Origin: an uncultured Collinsella sp.
GTDB taxonomy: Bacteria > Actinomycetota > Coriobacteriia > Coriobacteriales > Coriobacteriaceae
Length of the DNA stretch: 23,857 nt
Direction of reading: 5' to 3'
Assembly (NCBI GenBank): GCA_900552755.1
Contig: USAY01000016.1
Location: 1 to 23,857, forward strand
Shown here in pieces: positions 8,054 through 16,537 of the stretch. A program made the position numbers and the translations under genes. The notes under the pieces were generated by a model that was not told the origin of the DNA, searched no databases, and was given only the letters and a program-made list of their open reading frames with translations. Numbering within the stretch: the first letter of the stretch is position 1; each line of letters begins with the position of its first letter.

Positions 8054-8278
8054 GCGGGGCAGACAATATTGTCGTTTCGCCTGTGAAGAAGGAACCAATT
8101 AACTACAAAGTGTGGATGGCTTCTAGTGAAGACTTAAACACCAGACTAAGAAAAGGTTATCGAGCCATTGGGACTGCAGCATTCGCCCATCGCAAGACGT
8201 TACTCGTTCAAATTGGGACGCTCCACATCCTATGAAATGGTTAATGCGGAGCGTCCCTAGAACTCTGTCTTCTGTTAC
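8054..8278. other. Convergent gap between exonuclease and hsdR
   Basis: No supported gene. An open plus-strand frame ends at 8233-8235 with residues like GYRAIGTAAFAHRKTLLVQ, which could be the tail of a decayed gene, but it has no start signal. The main structure is the 8215-8257 inverted repeat. Confidence 0.4.
8215..8257. repeat. 10-bp perfect inverted repeat beyond the end of hsdR
   Basis: GGGACGCTCC (8215-8224) and GGAGCGTCCC (8248-8257) are exact reverse complements around a 23-base loop. It lies 22 bases past the hsdR stop and may form the 3' hairpin of the hsd transcript. No T-run follows on either strand, so intrinsic termination is doubtful. Confidence 0.6.
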
Positions 8279-11191
8279 CTAATAGTAGAGTTCGATATAC
8301 GAATACGCCTTATCAAAAAGAGCCTGGTCTTTGAGCTTATAGCGCATCCACAGAATGGCACGGAGCTGTTTTTTAACCTCTTTCACGCCAGCCGTGGTAG
8401 CTTGCCAGCCGTCGAAGCGAGTTATCTTAACGATCTCGTCAATGTCATTGACGATGTTCTCGACGATGATAGGCGTGTCGCCGTTCTTGATGCCGTTAAA
8501 GAGCTCAGTGAGAGCAGCCTTTCCCTTGTCCTCCTCTTCCTCGGGCACGACTTCCTTTTCGGCGGCTCGTGCTTCTTTGGCGAGGTCGATGAGCATCTTG
8601 AGGAACTCGACGCTGTTGATGAGACCTTGCTCGTGACGTTCCCTCAGGTCCTCCAGGCGCTCGCCGAGCTTCTGGAACTTGCCATTCTTATCGTGCCTGC
8701 GGATTCGGGCGACGAGATCTATCTCCAGCTTACGCGTGATCTTCTCGGTATTGCTCTTGTCGTTGATGAAGTGCTCGATCATGTCCTCGTCGAGCTCAAG
8801 GATGTCGTCATCGTCTCGGACTCTCTCGACGGTGATGTTCTCGTGCACGAGCTCGATTGTCTTGGGCCCGAGCGCTGCCCAGATGAGCTTCCCGCGATTG
8901 TCTACCGGTCTCACGGAATCGTAGACCTGCGAGAGCCAGATGAAATCGGGCTTGTAGGGATTGAGACATGCGTCGGGCGAAAGGGCTTCCCACGCTCTGT
9001 TCAAGACCGAGAAGTCGGCCCCAAACTGGTCTTTCACCTTTGTCGTTGGCAGGCATTGTTGAGCTTCGAGAAGGGACTCCCAATCCGCGCTGCGGCGGTC
9101 TCTGACCGTTGAGAAGTACTCAAGACAGCAATGCATAAGCCCGGGTAGCTCGGCCTTTACCTCGTCGATGTTGGTTATAACCTTCTGCACCTCGGCCTCG
9201 TCGAAGTGCAGAGACTTGGCGACGTTGTCGAAGAGGCCGATATAGTCGACAATGAGACCGAATGTCTTCTTGTCGTTGTAGACGCGGTTGGTTCGACAGA
9301 TTGCCTGCAACAGCGTGTGGTCGCGCAAGGGCTTGTCAAGGTACTGAGTTTGCAGGATGGGCGCATCGAACCCCGTGAGCAGCTTTGCAGTGACGATGAG
9401 AATCTTGAGTGGATCGTCCGGGTCGCGGAAACGGTCAAGGAGCTTTTCTTCGGCATCGCGATCGCGACGATATGCCTTGTACCGGTCCTCCTTGTCGTTG
9501 TTCGTGTCCATGACGATGGTGACTGCATCAGCGCCCAAGAGCTTGTCGAGCTCCTCCTTATACAGCAGGCAGCACTCTCGGTCGTAGCAGACTACCTGCG
9601 CCTTGAAGCCGTCGGGCTCAACCTTCGATTTGAAGTGTTTGGCAATGTGTTCACACACCTTGTGAATGCGGTCGGGGGCCTTCATGACGGCTTCGATCTT
9701 GACGCGCCTGGTGAGTTCCGCCTTGTCCTCTTTGCTGAGGTCTCGGGTCATTTCGTCAAAGGCGGCGTTCACGACCTCTTGGTTGACGTGGAGCTCGACG
9801 GGAACGGTTTCAAAATGGAGCGGCAATGTGGCGTGGTCGCGGATGGAGTCGGCGAAGGAATAGCGGCTCATGTAGCCGGACTTGTCCTCTTTGGCACCGA
9901 AGGTGTGGAACGTGTTCTTGTCGGTTCGGTTGATGGGCGTGCCGGTCAAGCCGAAGAAGAAGGCGTTTGGCAAGGCGAGTCGCATCTTCTCGCCGAGGTC
10001 GCCCTCTTGGGTGCGGTGCGCCTCGTCGACCATGAGGATGATGTTCTCGCGCTCGTTGAGCGTCCCCGCAACCTCGCCGAATTTGAAGATGGTGGTGATG
10101 AGGACCTTTCTCATGTCCTGCTTGAAGAAGGACTCAAGCTCCTCCTTGCTGCCGGCGCTTGCGAGGTTGGGGATATCGGATGCGTTGAAGGTCCCTGTGA
10201 TCTGGGTCTCGAGGTCGATTCGGTCATCCACGATGACGACGGTCGGGTTCTTGAGTTCGGGGACCATGCGCAGCTTCTGGGCGGCGAATACCATGAGCAG
10301 TGACTTTCCTGAGCCCTGGAAATGCCAAATGAGGCCACACTTCGGGTATCCTGCGCGGACGCGGTCCACGATGAGGTTCGCGCCCTCGAACTGTTGGTAG
10401 CGACAGATCAGCTTGATGCGTCGATGCTTCTTGTCGGTGGCGAAGAGCGTGAAGAACTGGAAGATGTCCATGACGTTCGAGGGGGTGAGCATGGATGCCA
10501 TGCTTCTCTTGACGTCGGCAAGTGTGCCCTCGCTCTTCTTGTCGCCCTCATGCCAGGGTCCCCACATCTCGGGAGGCATGTTCACCGACCCGTAGCGATA
10601 GCATTTTCCTTCGCTGGCGAAGTTGATGGCGCTACAGACGAACATCTGCGGGATGCTCTTCTCATATTTAGCGATGTCGCCAGCGCCGTCGAGCCAGGTT
10701 ATCGAATCGCGCACCGGCGTCTTGAGCTCGCCGATGACGAGCGGAAATCCATTGACAAGAAGGACGAGGTCGAGGCGCTTGCCGCCCTGTTCCTGGGGGT
10801 AGACCCACTGGTTGGTGACGATGTACTCGTTTTTGTCAAGATCGCCGTCCGCCGCCGTGCCAAAGAAGCGGATGGGGACCATGCGGCCGTCTTTGCCGTA
10901 GGGGAATGAGTTCTCCTCGATGACGAGCTTTTTGAACCGCTCGTTGGTGGAGACCAGGTTCTGCGGACTTGTGGACTGAATGAGGGCCCTGAGTCGGTAG
11001 ATGATCTCGTCGGCGCGATCGGGGTCTTCTGCAATCTCCGGGTTAAGCCTGATGAGGGCGTCCTTGACCATGGGCTCGACCATGACGTCGGCATGGCGGC
11101 GCGGGAGGTCTTCGGCAGCCACGTATCTCCAGCCAAGGCTGGCAAGCGCCTCGACGCTCATTTGCTCGATGGTGTTGTCCTCGTTAAACAT
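8279..11191 (-). CDS. hsdR: Type I restriction enzyme R subunit
   Basis: The 970-residue protein is the ATP-driven translocase and nuclease of the type I complex. The N-terminal nuclease domain shows RLDLVLLVNGFPLVIGELK with Asp141, Glu155 and Lys157, the PD-(D/E)xK site. The SF2 helicase motor follows: Walker A FQGSGKS at 291-297, DEAH at 389-392, and LTGTP near 415-419. The C-terminal region should bind the methylase core. The length is normal for HsdR and the frame is intact. Its ATG at 11191 overlaps the hsdS1 stop (ATGTTTAA), so translation is coupled to hsdS1. It is the last gene of the leftward hsdM2-hsdM1-hsdS1-hsdR operon and lies outside the proposed invertible segment, so it would keep its place whichever hsdS form is joined to it. 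Confidence 0.95.
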   Translation of the reverse strand: MFNEDNTIEQMSVEALASLGWRYVAAEDLPRRHADVMVEPMVKDALIRLNPEIAEDPDRADEIIYRLRALIQSTSPQNLVSTNERFKKLVIEENSFPYGKDGRMVPIRFFGTAADGDLDKNEYIVTNQWVYPQEQGGKRLDLVLLVNGFPLVIGELKTPVRDSITWLDGAGDIAKYEKSIPQMFVCSAINFASEGKCYRYGSVNMPPEMWGPWHEGDKKSEGTLADVKRSMASMLTPSNVMDIFQFFTLFATDKKHRRIKLICRYQQFEGANLIVDRVRAGYPKCGLIWHFQGSGKSLLMVFAAQKLRMVPELKNPTVVIVDDRIDLETQITGTFNASDIPNLASAGSKEELESFFKQDMRKVLITTIFKFGEVAGTLNERENIILMVDEAHRTQEGDLGEKMRLALPNAFFFGLTGTPINRTDKNTFHTFGAKEDKSGYMSRYSFADSIRDHATLPLHFETVPVELHVNQEVVNAAFDEMTRDLSKEDKAELTRRVKIEAVMKAPDRIHKVCEHIAKHFKSKVEPDGFKAQVVCYDRECCLLYKEELDKLLGADAVTIVMDTNNDKEDRYKAYRRDRDAEEKLLDRFRDPDDPLKILIVTAKLLTGFDAPILQTQYLDKPLRDHTLLQAICRTNRVYNDKKTFGLIVDYIGLFDNVAKSLHFDEAEVQKVITNIDEVKAELPGLMHCCLEYFSTVRDRRSADWESLLEAQQCLPTTKVKDQFGADFSVLNRAWEALSPDACLNPYKPDFIWLSQVYDSVRPVDNRGKLIWAALGPKTIELVHENITVERVRDDDDILELDEDMIEHFINDKSNTEKITRKLEIDLVARIRRHDKNGKFQKLGERLEDLRERHEQGLINSVEFLKMLIDLAKEARAAEKEVVPEEEEDKGKAALTELFNGIKNGDTPIIVENIVNDIDEIVKITRFDGWQATTAGVKEVKKQLRAILWMRYKLKDQALFDKAYSYIELYY

Positions 11192-12317
11192 TTCCGAGCC
11201 CTAACTCCTGGTTCAAGATTTTCTTCGTCGTGGCGTTTAGCTCATCGAGGGCCTTTTGTACGGCAAATTTCGATTTGTCGACCTGGGCGACGAAGTCGGC
11301 GAACTCCTGTTGGAGCTCGAGCGGAGGAACCGGAACCGGCAGCCTTGCCAGCTGAGTTTTAGGGATGTTGACCATGGATTTTGCCGATCCGTGGGCCATG
11401 CCTTGAATTAAATCGAGGCCACGGTCACTTCTCATGTACGCAAGTAAATACAGCGCGTTGACATCCTTCGGTTTCATACGAAAGACGAGATCGGGAAACA
11501 TAAGGCCCCTCACTTCGTTTGGAACATAAACGGTTGTGCCAACTAGCTCAGGCGTATTTTTGCGTGCAAACAAGAGGTCACCCTTTTCGACCTCTTTTAT
11601 AGACATGAAGTTGTCTTTAGAAATCACTTTGTTTTCGGAGGCGACAAAAGTACCTGAAGATAGCGCACTCAGCTTAAGGACCCCAAAACCACCAACTCCT
11701 CGTGGGCCTTCTCCGCAATTCATACTTTTACCGGTATCAATGGAATCAACGCACTCCGATAGGGGCTTGAAACCCCATTTCTCATCCCCAAACATTTCGA
11801 CAAATTGTGATTTGACGACGTCATCGCAGGCTGTAAGCAGCTGCCTGTAGTGAGACCTCGTTTCTTGTGCGGTCCAGAGTATGTCGGCAAGATCTTCTTG
11901 CTTAGCGATGCTGGGAAGCTCGAATTCAAATTGCGAAAGGCTCTGCCACTTGACTCTTGGCGAGAGGGAGCCTGCCGAATTGGTGACGGCGTGCTCGAAT
12001 AGGGCGTCGTTCTGGATGATGAACGGGAGCAGCCTCGGAGAGAGGTTGTCCTTGGGGGCGATGACGGTGATGTCTCCAGAGCAGATTCCGTCGAATGGGG
12101 CGACGGCCGCTTTGCGCAGGTAGGCCCTGCGACGCCCGAACAGCACCTGCCCCTTTGAGAAAGCCTTAGTGAAGGTGGTCTCGACACCTTCGTCCCAATG
12201 GGCGAGTTCGACTTCGCCGGGGTCCAGATGCTCAAGGCCGACCGTCGGCAGTTCTTGGTCTACAGGGACCTTCTGTTTGATTTCGCGGGCCACATCGCCC
12301 AGGCAAACGTGGGTCAT
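11184..12317 (-). CDS. hsdS: Type I specificity subunit, complete expressed copy (hsdS1)
   Basis: The 377-residue protein has two target-recognition halves. The first contains VGLEHLDPG, VLFGRRRAY and GSLSPRVKW; the second begins after CDDVVKSQFVEMF and ends with VPPLELQQEFADF followed by a C-terminal helix through residue 377. Each half reads one part of a split DNA target, with the helices setting spacing and binding HsdM. I place the start at ATG 12317 because MTHVCLGDVARE aligns with the start of hsdS2; ATG 12329, overlapping the hsdM1 stop, is also possible. The first half is clearly homologous to that of hsdS2, the second half is not. Two short segments are identical to hsdS2 in inverted orientation, at 11797-11818 and 11265-11281. 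Its stop overlaps the hsdR start. Confidence 0.92.
   Translation of the reverse strand: MTHVCLGDVAREIKQKVPVDQELPTVGLEHLDPGEVELAHWDEGVETTFTKAFSKGQVLFGRRRAYLRKAAVAPFDGICSGDITVIAPKDNLSPRLLPFIIQNDALFEHAVTNSAGSLSPRVKWQSLSQFEFELPSIAKQEDLADILWTAQETRSHYRQLLTACDDVVKSQFVEMFGDEKWGFKPLSECVDSIDTGKSMNCGEGPRGVGGFGVLKLSALSSGTFVASENKVISKDNFMSIKEVEKGDLLFARKNTPELVGTTVYVPNEVRGLMFPDLVFRMKPKDVNALYLLAYMRSDRGLDLIQGMAHGSAKSMVNIPKTQLARLPVPVPPLELQQEFADFVAQVDKSKFAVQKALDELNATTKKILNQELGLGNV
11265..11281 (-). repeat. Outer inverted repeat, hsdS1 copy (17 bp)
   Basis: On the minus strand this reads TCGACAAATCGAAATTT and encodes DKSKF near the HsdS1 C-terminus. It is identical, in inverted orientation, to 16491-16507 in hsdS2. 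It contains the core AAATCGAAATTT and is a likely recombination site. Confidence 0.8.
11797..11818 (-). repeat. Inner inverted repeat, hsdS1 copy (22 bp)
   Basis: The minus strand matches 15954-15975 of hsdS2 exactly over 22 bases, centred on AAATCACAATTT (11802-11813) and encoding KSQFVE between the two recognition domains. Just outside, third-codon differences appear, so the identity is restricted to the short site. Confidence 0.85.
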
Positions 12318-12318
12318 G

Positions 12319-13809
12319 TTACTCACCATCGTTTTCATGCAATTTCGCAGCAATAATATCGAGCAGGGACGCGGCCTCTGTGGAGGCGGCTCTCCAGCTT
12401 TCTACCGTCTCCTCGATGCTTCTGTCGTCAGCATTTTCATCATTGGAGGGCTTCACGTACAGAGGGATGGAGAGCGAGAAGGCGTTGCCCTCGAGCTCAC
12501 TAAACGATGCGTGGGATGAGAACCCTTCGATGTCCTCGTCAGATCGGTAGGCATCGACGATTCTCTTGATGTGTTGAGGCTCAAGGTAGCTTTGCGCGTT
12601 CTTGCGGGTTACCTCGGCAGAGGCATCTACGAACAGTATTTTCTTGCTTCGATTCGGCGCTTTCTCGCTGCGGCAGATGAGGATGCAGGCCTCCATGGGC
12701 GAGTTGAAGAAGAGGTTTGCGCCGAGTCCGATGACCGCCTCAACGAGATCGCTTCTCACGAGCCTTTCGCGCATCTCCGATTCCTCGTTGCGGAAGAGTA
12801 CGCCATGGGGGAGGAGAATGGAGCACCTGCCTGTGTGTGGGTCCATACTCTTGAGGATGTGCTGTATGAAGGCGTAGTCTGCTCGTCCCTGCGGCGGGGT
12901 GCCGAGGAAGTTGCGGCCGTAGGGGTCCGACGCGAACGCCTCGCGGTCCCATTGTTTGATCGAGTAGGGAGGGTTAGCGAGTACCATATCGAAGGTGCGC
13001 AGCTTTCCCGCCTCGAGGAAGGCTGGGTGCCGTAGCGTGTCGTCGTTTGCGATTTCGAAGTCCTCGACGCCGTGCAGGAATAGGTTCATGCGTCCGATGG
13101 CGGAGGATAGCTGGTTGATCTCCTGTCCGTAGGCGTGAACATTGCGCCATTCCTCTCCGTGCTGTTTGAGGTGGGCAATGGAGGAGATGAGCATGCCGGC
13201 GCTGCCGCAGGTGGGGTCGTAGATGGACTCGCCGGGCCTGGGCTGGAGGATTTCGGTCATTAGGTGGACGACCGTGCGATTGGTGTAGAACTCTTGAGCG
13301 GTGTGTCCAGAATCGTCCGCAAACTTCTTGATGAGGTACTCGTAGCCCTGGCCGAGCTCGTCCTCGGGGCAATTGGCGATGGAGAGCGTTATAGCGCTGA
13401 AGTGCTCGATGAGGTCCTTGAGCAGGCGGTCGGGAAGTCGTTTCTTGTTAGTCCAGGCGGCGTCGCCGAAGATACCACGCAGCTTGGAACCGTTGGCCGT
13501 CTCGATGGCGCGGAAGGCGCCCACGATGGCCTTACCGATGTTTTCCGTGGCCTCGCGGACATCGCACCAGTGGGCGCCGTCCGGGATTGCGAAGCTGTGA
13601 TTCTCGGGAAGGGCGGCGAACTCCGCATCTCCGTCAGAGGCTTCCAATGCCTCGGCGGTCTCCTCGTCGTAAACATCTGAGAGGCGCTTGAAGAATAGCA
13701 GCGGGAATATGTACTGCTTGTACGAGCCGGCATCGATGTAGGTGCGCAGCAGAACCGCCGCGTTCCATAGATGGTTGTTCAGCTCTTCCTGGGGGATTCT
13801 ACTCTCCAT
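12319..13809 (-). CDS. hsdM: Type I methyltransferase M subunit, second and divergent copy (hsdM1)
   Basis: This 496-residue N6-adenine methylase keeps the HsdM layout: a helical N-terminal domain (residues ~1-150), then the SAM-binding catalytic domain with DPTCGSAGM at 198-206 and catalytic NPPY at 279-282. It departs from its neighbour hsdM2 at conserved spots: EFYTNR where HsdM2 has EFYTPR, and TCGSAG where HsdM2 has ACGTGG. The two are clearly homologous along their length but far from identical. I choose ATG 13809, which sits inside the hsdM2 end (GATGGAGAGTAG) with GGGAGG eight bases upstream; earlier in-frame ATGs lack spacing. Two complete HsdM genes in one operon are unusual, since type I enzymes normally use two copies of one HsdM per HsdS. 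Confidence 0.92.
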   Translation of the reverse strand: MESRIPQEELNNHLWNAAVLLRTYIDAGSYKQYIFPLLFFKRLSDVYDEETAEALEASDGDAEFAALPENHSFAIPDGAHWCDVREATENIGKAIVGAFRAIETANGSKLRGIFGDAAWTNKKRLPDRLLKDLIEHFSAITLSIANCPEDELGQGYEYLIKKFADDSGHTAQEFYTNRTVVHLMTEILQPRPGESIYDPTCGSAGMLISSIAHLKQHGEEWRNVHAYGQEINQLSSAIGRMNLFLHGVEDFEIANDDTLRHPAFLEAGKLRTFDMVLANPPYSIKQWDREAFASDPYGRNFLGTPPQGRADYAFIQHILKSMDPHTGRCSILLPHGVLFRNEESEMRERLVRSDLVEAVIGLGANLFFNSPMEACILICRSEKAPNRSKKILFVDASAEVTRKNAQSYLEPQHIKRIVDAYRSDEDIEGFSSHASFSELEGNAFSLSIPLYVKPSNDENADDRSIEETVESWRAASTEAASLLDIIAAKLHENDGE

Positions 13810-15298
13810 CGACATAGCCTCCCTTTGAGAGCAGCTCAAGGAGCTTCTCCTCGGACTTCCTCGTCTGGCGAAGGAGGTCGTAGAAACGTTTCCTGGTTTC
13901 CGCCGGCGGCTCGATCTCCTCGCGCCTTCTTTCGACGTAATTGTTCGCCGAGAGCACGTAACCCTCGCGCTCTATATCATCGAGCGTCGCGATGGCGCAC
14001 TTCTCTACGACGGGTTCGTAGGATTGATAGAGGGAGAGCATCTCCTGAGCGTTCTCCTCCGTGATCATGTTCTGCGCGCGCTGGGCGGTGAAGATCTCGG
14101 TACCGTCGATGATGCAGACGCGGCCCCGATGCGCCGGAGGCTTGTCATTCCGGAGGAACAGCACGCAGGCGGAGACGCCGGTGCTGTAGAAGACGCCGCT
14201 CGCGAGCGAGATCACTGCCTCGACCTTGTCTGACTTGAGCAACTCCTTGCGGATGGCACCCTCCTTGCCGCCGTGGAACAGTGCGCCCTGGGGCAGCACT
14301 ACGGCGCAGCGACCGCTCTTCTCGTCCATGGAGCAGACCATATGCTGCACCCATGCGAAGTCCGCCGACTTGTCGGTGGGGACACCCCAGATGTTGCGGC
14401 CCCATGGGTCCGAGGAGAACTCTGCGGATCCCCAGTTCTTAAGGGAGAAGGGTGGATTGGCGAGGACGCAGTCGAACGACCTGAGGGTGTTCCCGGCAAG
14501 GAAGGCGGGCTCGCGCAGGGTGTCGCCCTGGGCGATGCGGAAGTCCTTCGCGCCGTGGAGATACAGGTTCATTCGCGCTATGGCGGACGTGCTGAGGTTC
14601 TTCTCTTGGCCATAGAGCTTTCCGTAAGCTAGCTTGGAGTTGTCCATCTGCCGCACGGCTTCGATGAGCATACCGCCCGTGCCGCAGGCGGGGTCATAGA
14701 CGGTCTCGCCAGGTTTCGGCTCAAGCAGGGAGACCATCATCTTGACGATTTCGCGCGGGGTGTAGAACTCGCCGGCGTTCTTCTTCTGCATGTCGGCGAA
14801 CTTCTTGATCAGGTATTCGTAGGCGTCGCCCATCATGTCGGCGCTGTAGTTTCTGTTGCCGAACTTCTTTGCTGAGAAGTGCTCGACGAGGTCCTTCAGG
14901 CGCTCGTCGGAGAGCTTGCCTTTGTCTGTCCAGCTCGCATCGTCGAAGCTACTGAAGAGGCCGCTGAGGGTATCGGGGTTGGCTCGTTCGATTCCTACCA
15001 TGGCGTCTACGATTGCCTTGCCGACGTTTGCGCCGGTGTTGCGCACGTCCTGCCAATGGCAGCCGTCCGGCACCGCGAAGCTGTGGTTTTCGGGCAGGGC
15101 GGCGTAGTCTTCGTCTCCGTCCGACATCTCTAGAGCTTCGGTGGTCTCCTCGTCGTAGACGTCGGAGATGCGCTTGAAGAAGAGCAACGGTGTGATGTAG
15201 CTCTTGTACTCGTCCTGGTTGATGGGGCCACGCAGGATATCGCAGGCTCCGAGTAAGTGGTTTCCCAGCTCGGATTTACTTATCGGTTCTTCAGTCAT
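13799..15298 (-). CDS. hsdM: Type I methyltransferase M subunit, first copy (hsdM2)
   Basis: The 499-residue protein is a canonical HsdM: N-terminal helical domain, GEFYTPREIV near 176-185, motif I DPACGTGGM at 203-211, and catalytic NPPF at 281-284. With HsdS it methylates adenines in the target, and it forms the core to which HsdR binds. It is the first gene of the leftward operon. The ribosome site is weak (AGG about nine bases before the ATG). A consensus TATAAT lies upstream at 15342-15347 on the minus strand. Its stop overlaps the start of hsdM1. Both hsdM genes lie between the inverted repeats of the two hsdS genes and would turn around on inversion. Confidence 0.95.
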   Translation of the reverse strand: MTEEPISKSELGNHLLGACDILRGPINQDEYKSYITPLLFFKRISDVYDEETTEALEMSDGDEDYAALPENHSFAVPDGCHWQDVRNTGANVGKAIVDAMVGIERANPDTLSGLFSSFDDASWTDKGKLSDERLKDLVEHFSAKKFGNRNYSADMMGDAYEYLIKKFADMQKKNAGEFYTPREIVKMMVSLLEPKPGETVYDPACGTGGMLIEAVRQMDNSKLAYGKLYGQEKNLSTSAIARMNLYLHGAKDFRIAQGDTLREPAFLAGNTLRSFDCVLANPPFSLKNWGSAEFSSDPWGRNIWGVPTDKSADFAWVQHMVCSMDEKSGRCAVVLPQGALFHGGKEGAIRKELLKSDKVEAVISLASGVFYSTGVSACVLFLRNDKPPAHRGRVCIIDGTEIFTAQRAQNMITEENAQEMLSLYQSYEPVVEKCAIATLDDIEREGYVLSANNYVERRREEIEPPAETRKRFYDLLRQTRKSEEKLLELLSKGGYVDGE

Positions 15299-15341
15299 TC
15301 AGGTACCTATGAGCTCAAAAATACAAATTACAGCCCTTGTG

Positions 15342-15347
15342 ATTATA
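15342..15347 (-). promoter_or_regulatory. Candidate -10 of the hsd operon
   Basis: The minus strand reads TATAAT here, 43 bases before the hsdM2 start, with only a weak -35 (TTTATC/ATTTAT) 16-17 bases further upstream. It lies in the 144-base divergent region between hsdM2 and hsdS2. I do not see an equally good promoter pointing toward hsdS2. Confidence 0.45.
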
Positions 15348-15410
15348 CCGTCATATTTGCCGAGATAAATGAGCTGAGCATCGCCGCCCATTCAGACATC
15401 CTGCGTCTGT

Positions 15411-15422
15411 AAATCACAATTT
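15411..15422 (+). repeat. Third copy of the recombination core, before hsdS2
   Basis: AAATCACAATTT, identical to the centre of the inner repeats, lies outside any gene 21 bases before the hsdS2 start. Read in the HsdS frame it continues KSQFSGRRCAA and stops at TGA 15444-15446, overlapping the hsdS2 GTG start (GTGA). That looks like the end of a half-length hsdS coupled to hsdS2 in another arrangement of the locus. Confidence 0.6.
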
Positions 15423-15442
15423 AGCGGCCGGAGGTGCGCAGC

Positions 15443-16537
15443 GTGACAAGGTATAGGTTCGACCAAATAGCAGAGAACAGCACCGCGAAGAAGAAACCCG
15501 AGGACAGCGACCGCGAGCGATATGTCGGCCTCGAGCACCTAGACCCCGGCACGCTCGAAGTGACCCGCTGGGGTGCCGAGGTGACGCCGAAGGGCGACAA
15601 GCTCCTCATGGAGAGGGGCGACGTGTTGTTCGGTCGTCGCAGGGCCTACCAGAAGAAGGTCGGCATCGCCCCGTTCGACGGCATCTTCTCGGCGCATGGC
15701 ATGGTGCTGCGCCCGAGAACCGACGTTGTCGATCCGGACTTCTTCCCGTTCTTCATTAGCTCGGACGTGTTTCTCGATGAGGCCATCCGCGTCTCCGTGG
15801 GCTCGCTCTCGCCGACGGCGAACTGGAAGGACCTCAGGGTCCTGGAGTTCAGCCTGCCGACGTTGGATAAGCAACGCGAGCTTGCCGGCATCCTCTCTGA
15901 GGCCGAGCAGCTCAAGGGGTGTTACCGCGGCTTGCTTGCCACCTGCGACGACATCGTCAAATCACAATTTGTCGAGATGTTCGATAAGCCTGGCATTCCG
16001 ATAAAACATCTTGAAGACATAGCTGATATTCAGGGCGGGATTACAAAGAACAAAAAACGAGAAGCCATGAAGTTGCAGCTTCCATACCTTCGTGTCGCCA
16101 ATATTCTCCCCAATGAACTTGACCTAACGGAAGTGAAGACCATTGGACTGACGGAACAGGAGTATGAAGCCGTTAGGCTAATATCCGGCGACTTGTTAAT
16201 TGTTGAGGGTAATGGCAGCGATACACAAATAGGAAGATCGGCAATTTGGAATGGTCAAATTGATCCTTGCGTCCATCAGAATCACCTAATCCGAGTTCGC
16301 CTAAGAGACGAGGCCCTCCCGCTTTATGTTCAAACTTTCTTGTCGTCCTCCGAAGGAAGGAGACAAATCATGGCTAAAGCGGTCAATACCTCAGGTTTAC
16401 ACACCTTAAGTACCAGGAAAAATCGATCAATTGAGATTCCTGTGCCTCCGTTTTCCCTCCAGAGAGAATTCGCTGACTTCGCCACTTCGATCGACAAATC
16501 GAAATTTAAGTTAGGTACCTGCGGTGGGATGCTTTGA
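15443..16537 (+). CDS. hsdS: Type I specificity subunit, alternate copy with replaced C-terminus (hsdS2)
   Basis: This 364-residue HsdS faces away from the operon. Its first half (YVGLEHLDPG, VLFGRRRAY, GSLSPTANW) is homologous to that of hsdS1; its second half (QGGITKNKKREA, RVANILPNEL, VEGNGSDTQIG) is an unrelated recognition domain. It matches hsdS1 up to IDKSKF, then ends with KLGTCGGML, so it lacks the ~27-residue C-terminal helix of hsdS1. The break falls at the 17-bp repeat, and the replacement tail is DNA antisense to the end of the recombinase gene. I place the start at GTG 15443 because GGAGG (15430-15434) is eight bases upstream. It may be a silent or poorly working cassette now, regaining the full C-terminus after inversion. 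Confidence 0.88.
   Translation: MTRYRFDQIAENSTAKKKPEDSDRERYVGLEHLDPGTLEVTRWGAEVTPKGDKLLMERGDVLFGRRRAYQKKVGIAPFDGIFSAHGMVLRPRTDVVDPDFFPFFISSDVFLDEAIRVSVGSLSPTANWKDLRVLEFSLPTLDKQRELAGILSEAEQLKGCYRGLLATCDDIVKSQFVEMFDKPGIPIKHLEDIADIQGGITKNKKREAMKLQLPYLRVANILPNELDLTEVKTIGLTEQEYEAVRLISGDLLIVEGNGSDTQIGRSAIWNGQIDPCVHQNHLIRVRLRDEALPLYVQTFLSSSEGRRQIMAKAVNTSGLHTLSTRKNRSIEIPVPPFSLQREFADFATSIDKSKFKLGTCGGML
15954..15975 (+). repeat. Inner inverted repeat, hsdS2 copy (22 bp)
   Basis: Exact inverted partner of 11797-11818, centred on AAATCACAATTT (15959-15970) and coding KSQFVE. Recombination with its partner would swap the first recognition domains of the two hsdS genes and invert about 4.1 kb holding hsdM1 and hsdM2. 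Confidence 0.85.
16491..16507 (+). repeat. Outer inverted repeat, hsdS2 copy (17 bp)
   Basis: TCGACAAATCGAAATTT, exact inverted partner of 11265-11281. It touches the stop codon of the recombinase gene (16506-16508). Exchange here would move the whole hsdS2 body onto the hsdS1 tail and hsdR. Confidence 0.8.

Noticed and set aside
9206..10303. 365-codon open frame antisense to hsdR
   Set aside because: Lies wholly inside the helicase-coding part of hsdR, whose motifs are intact.
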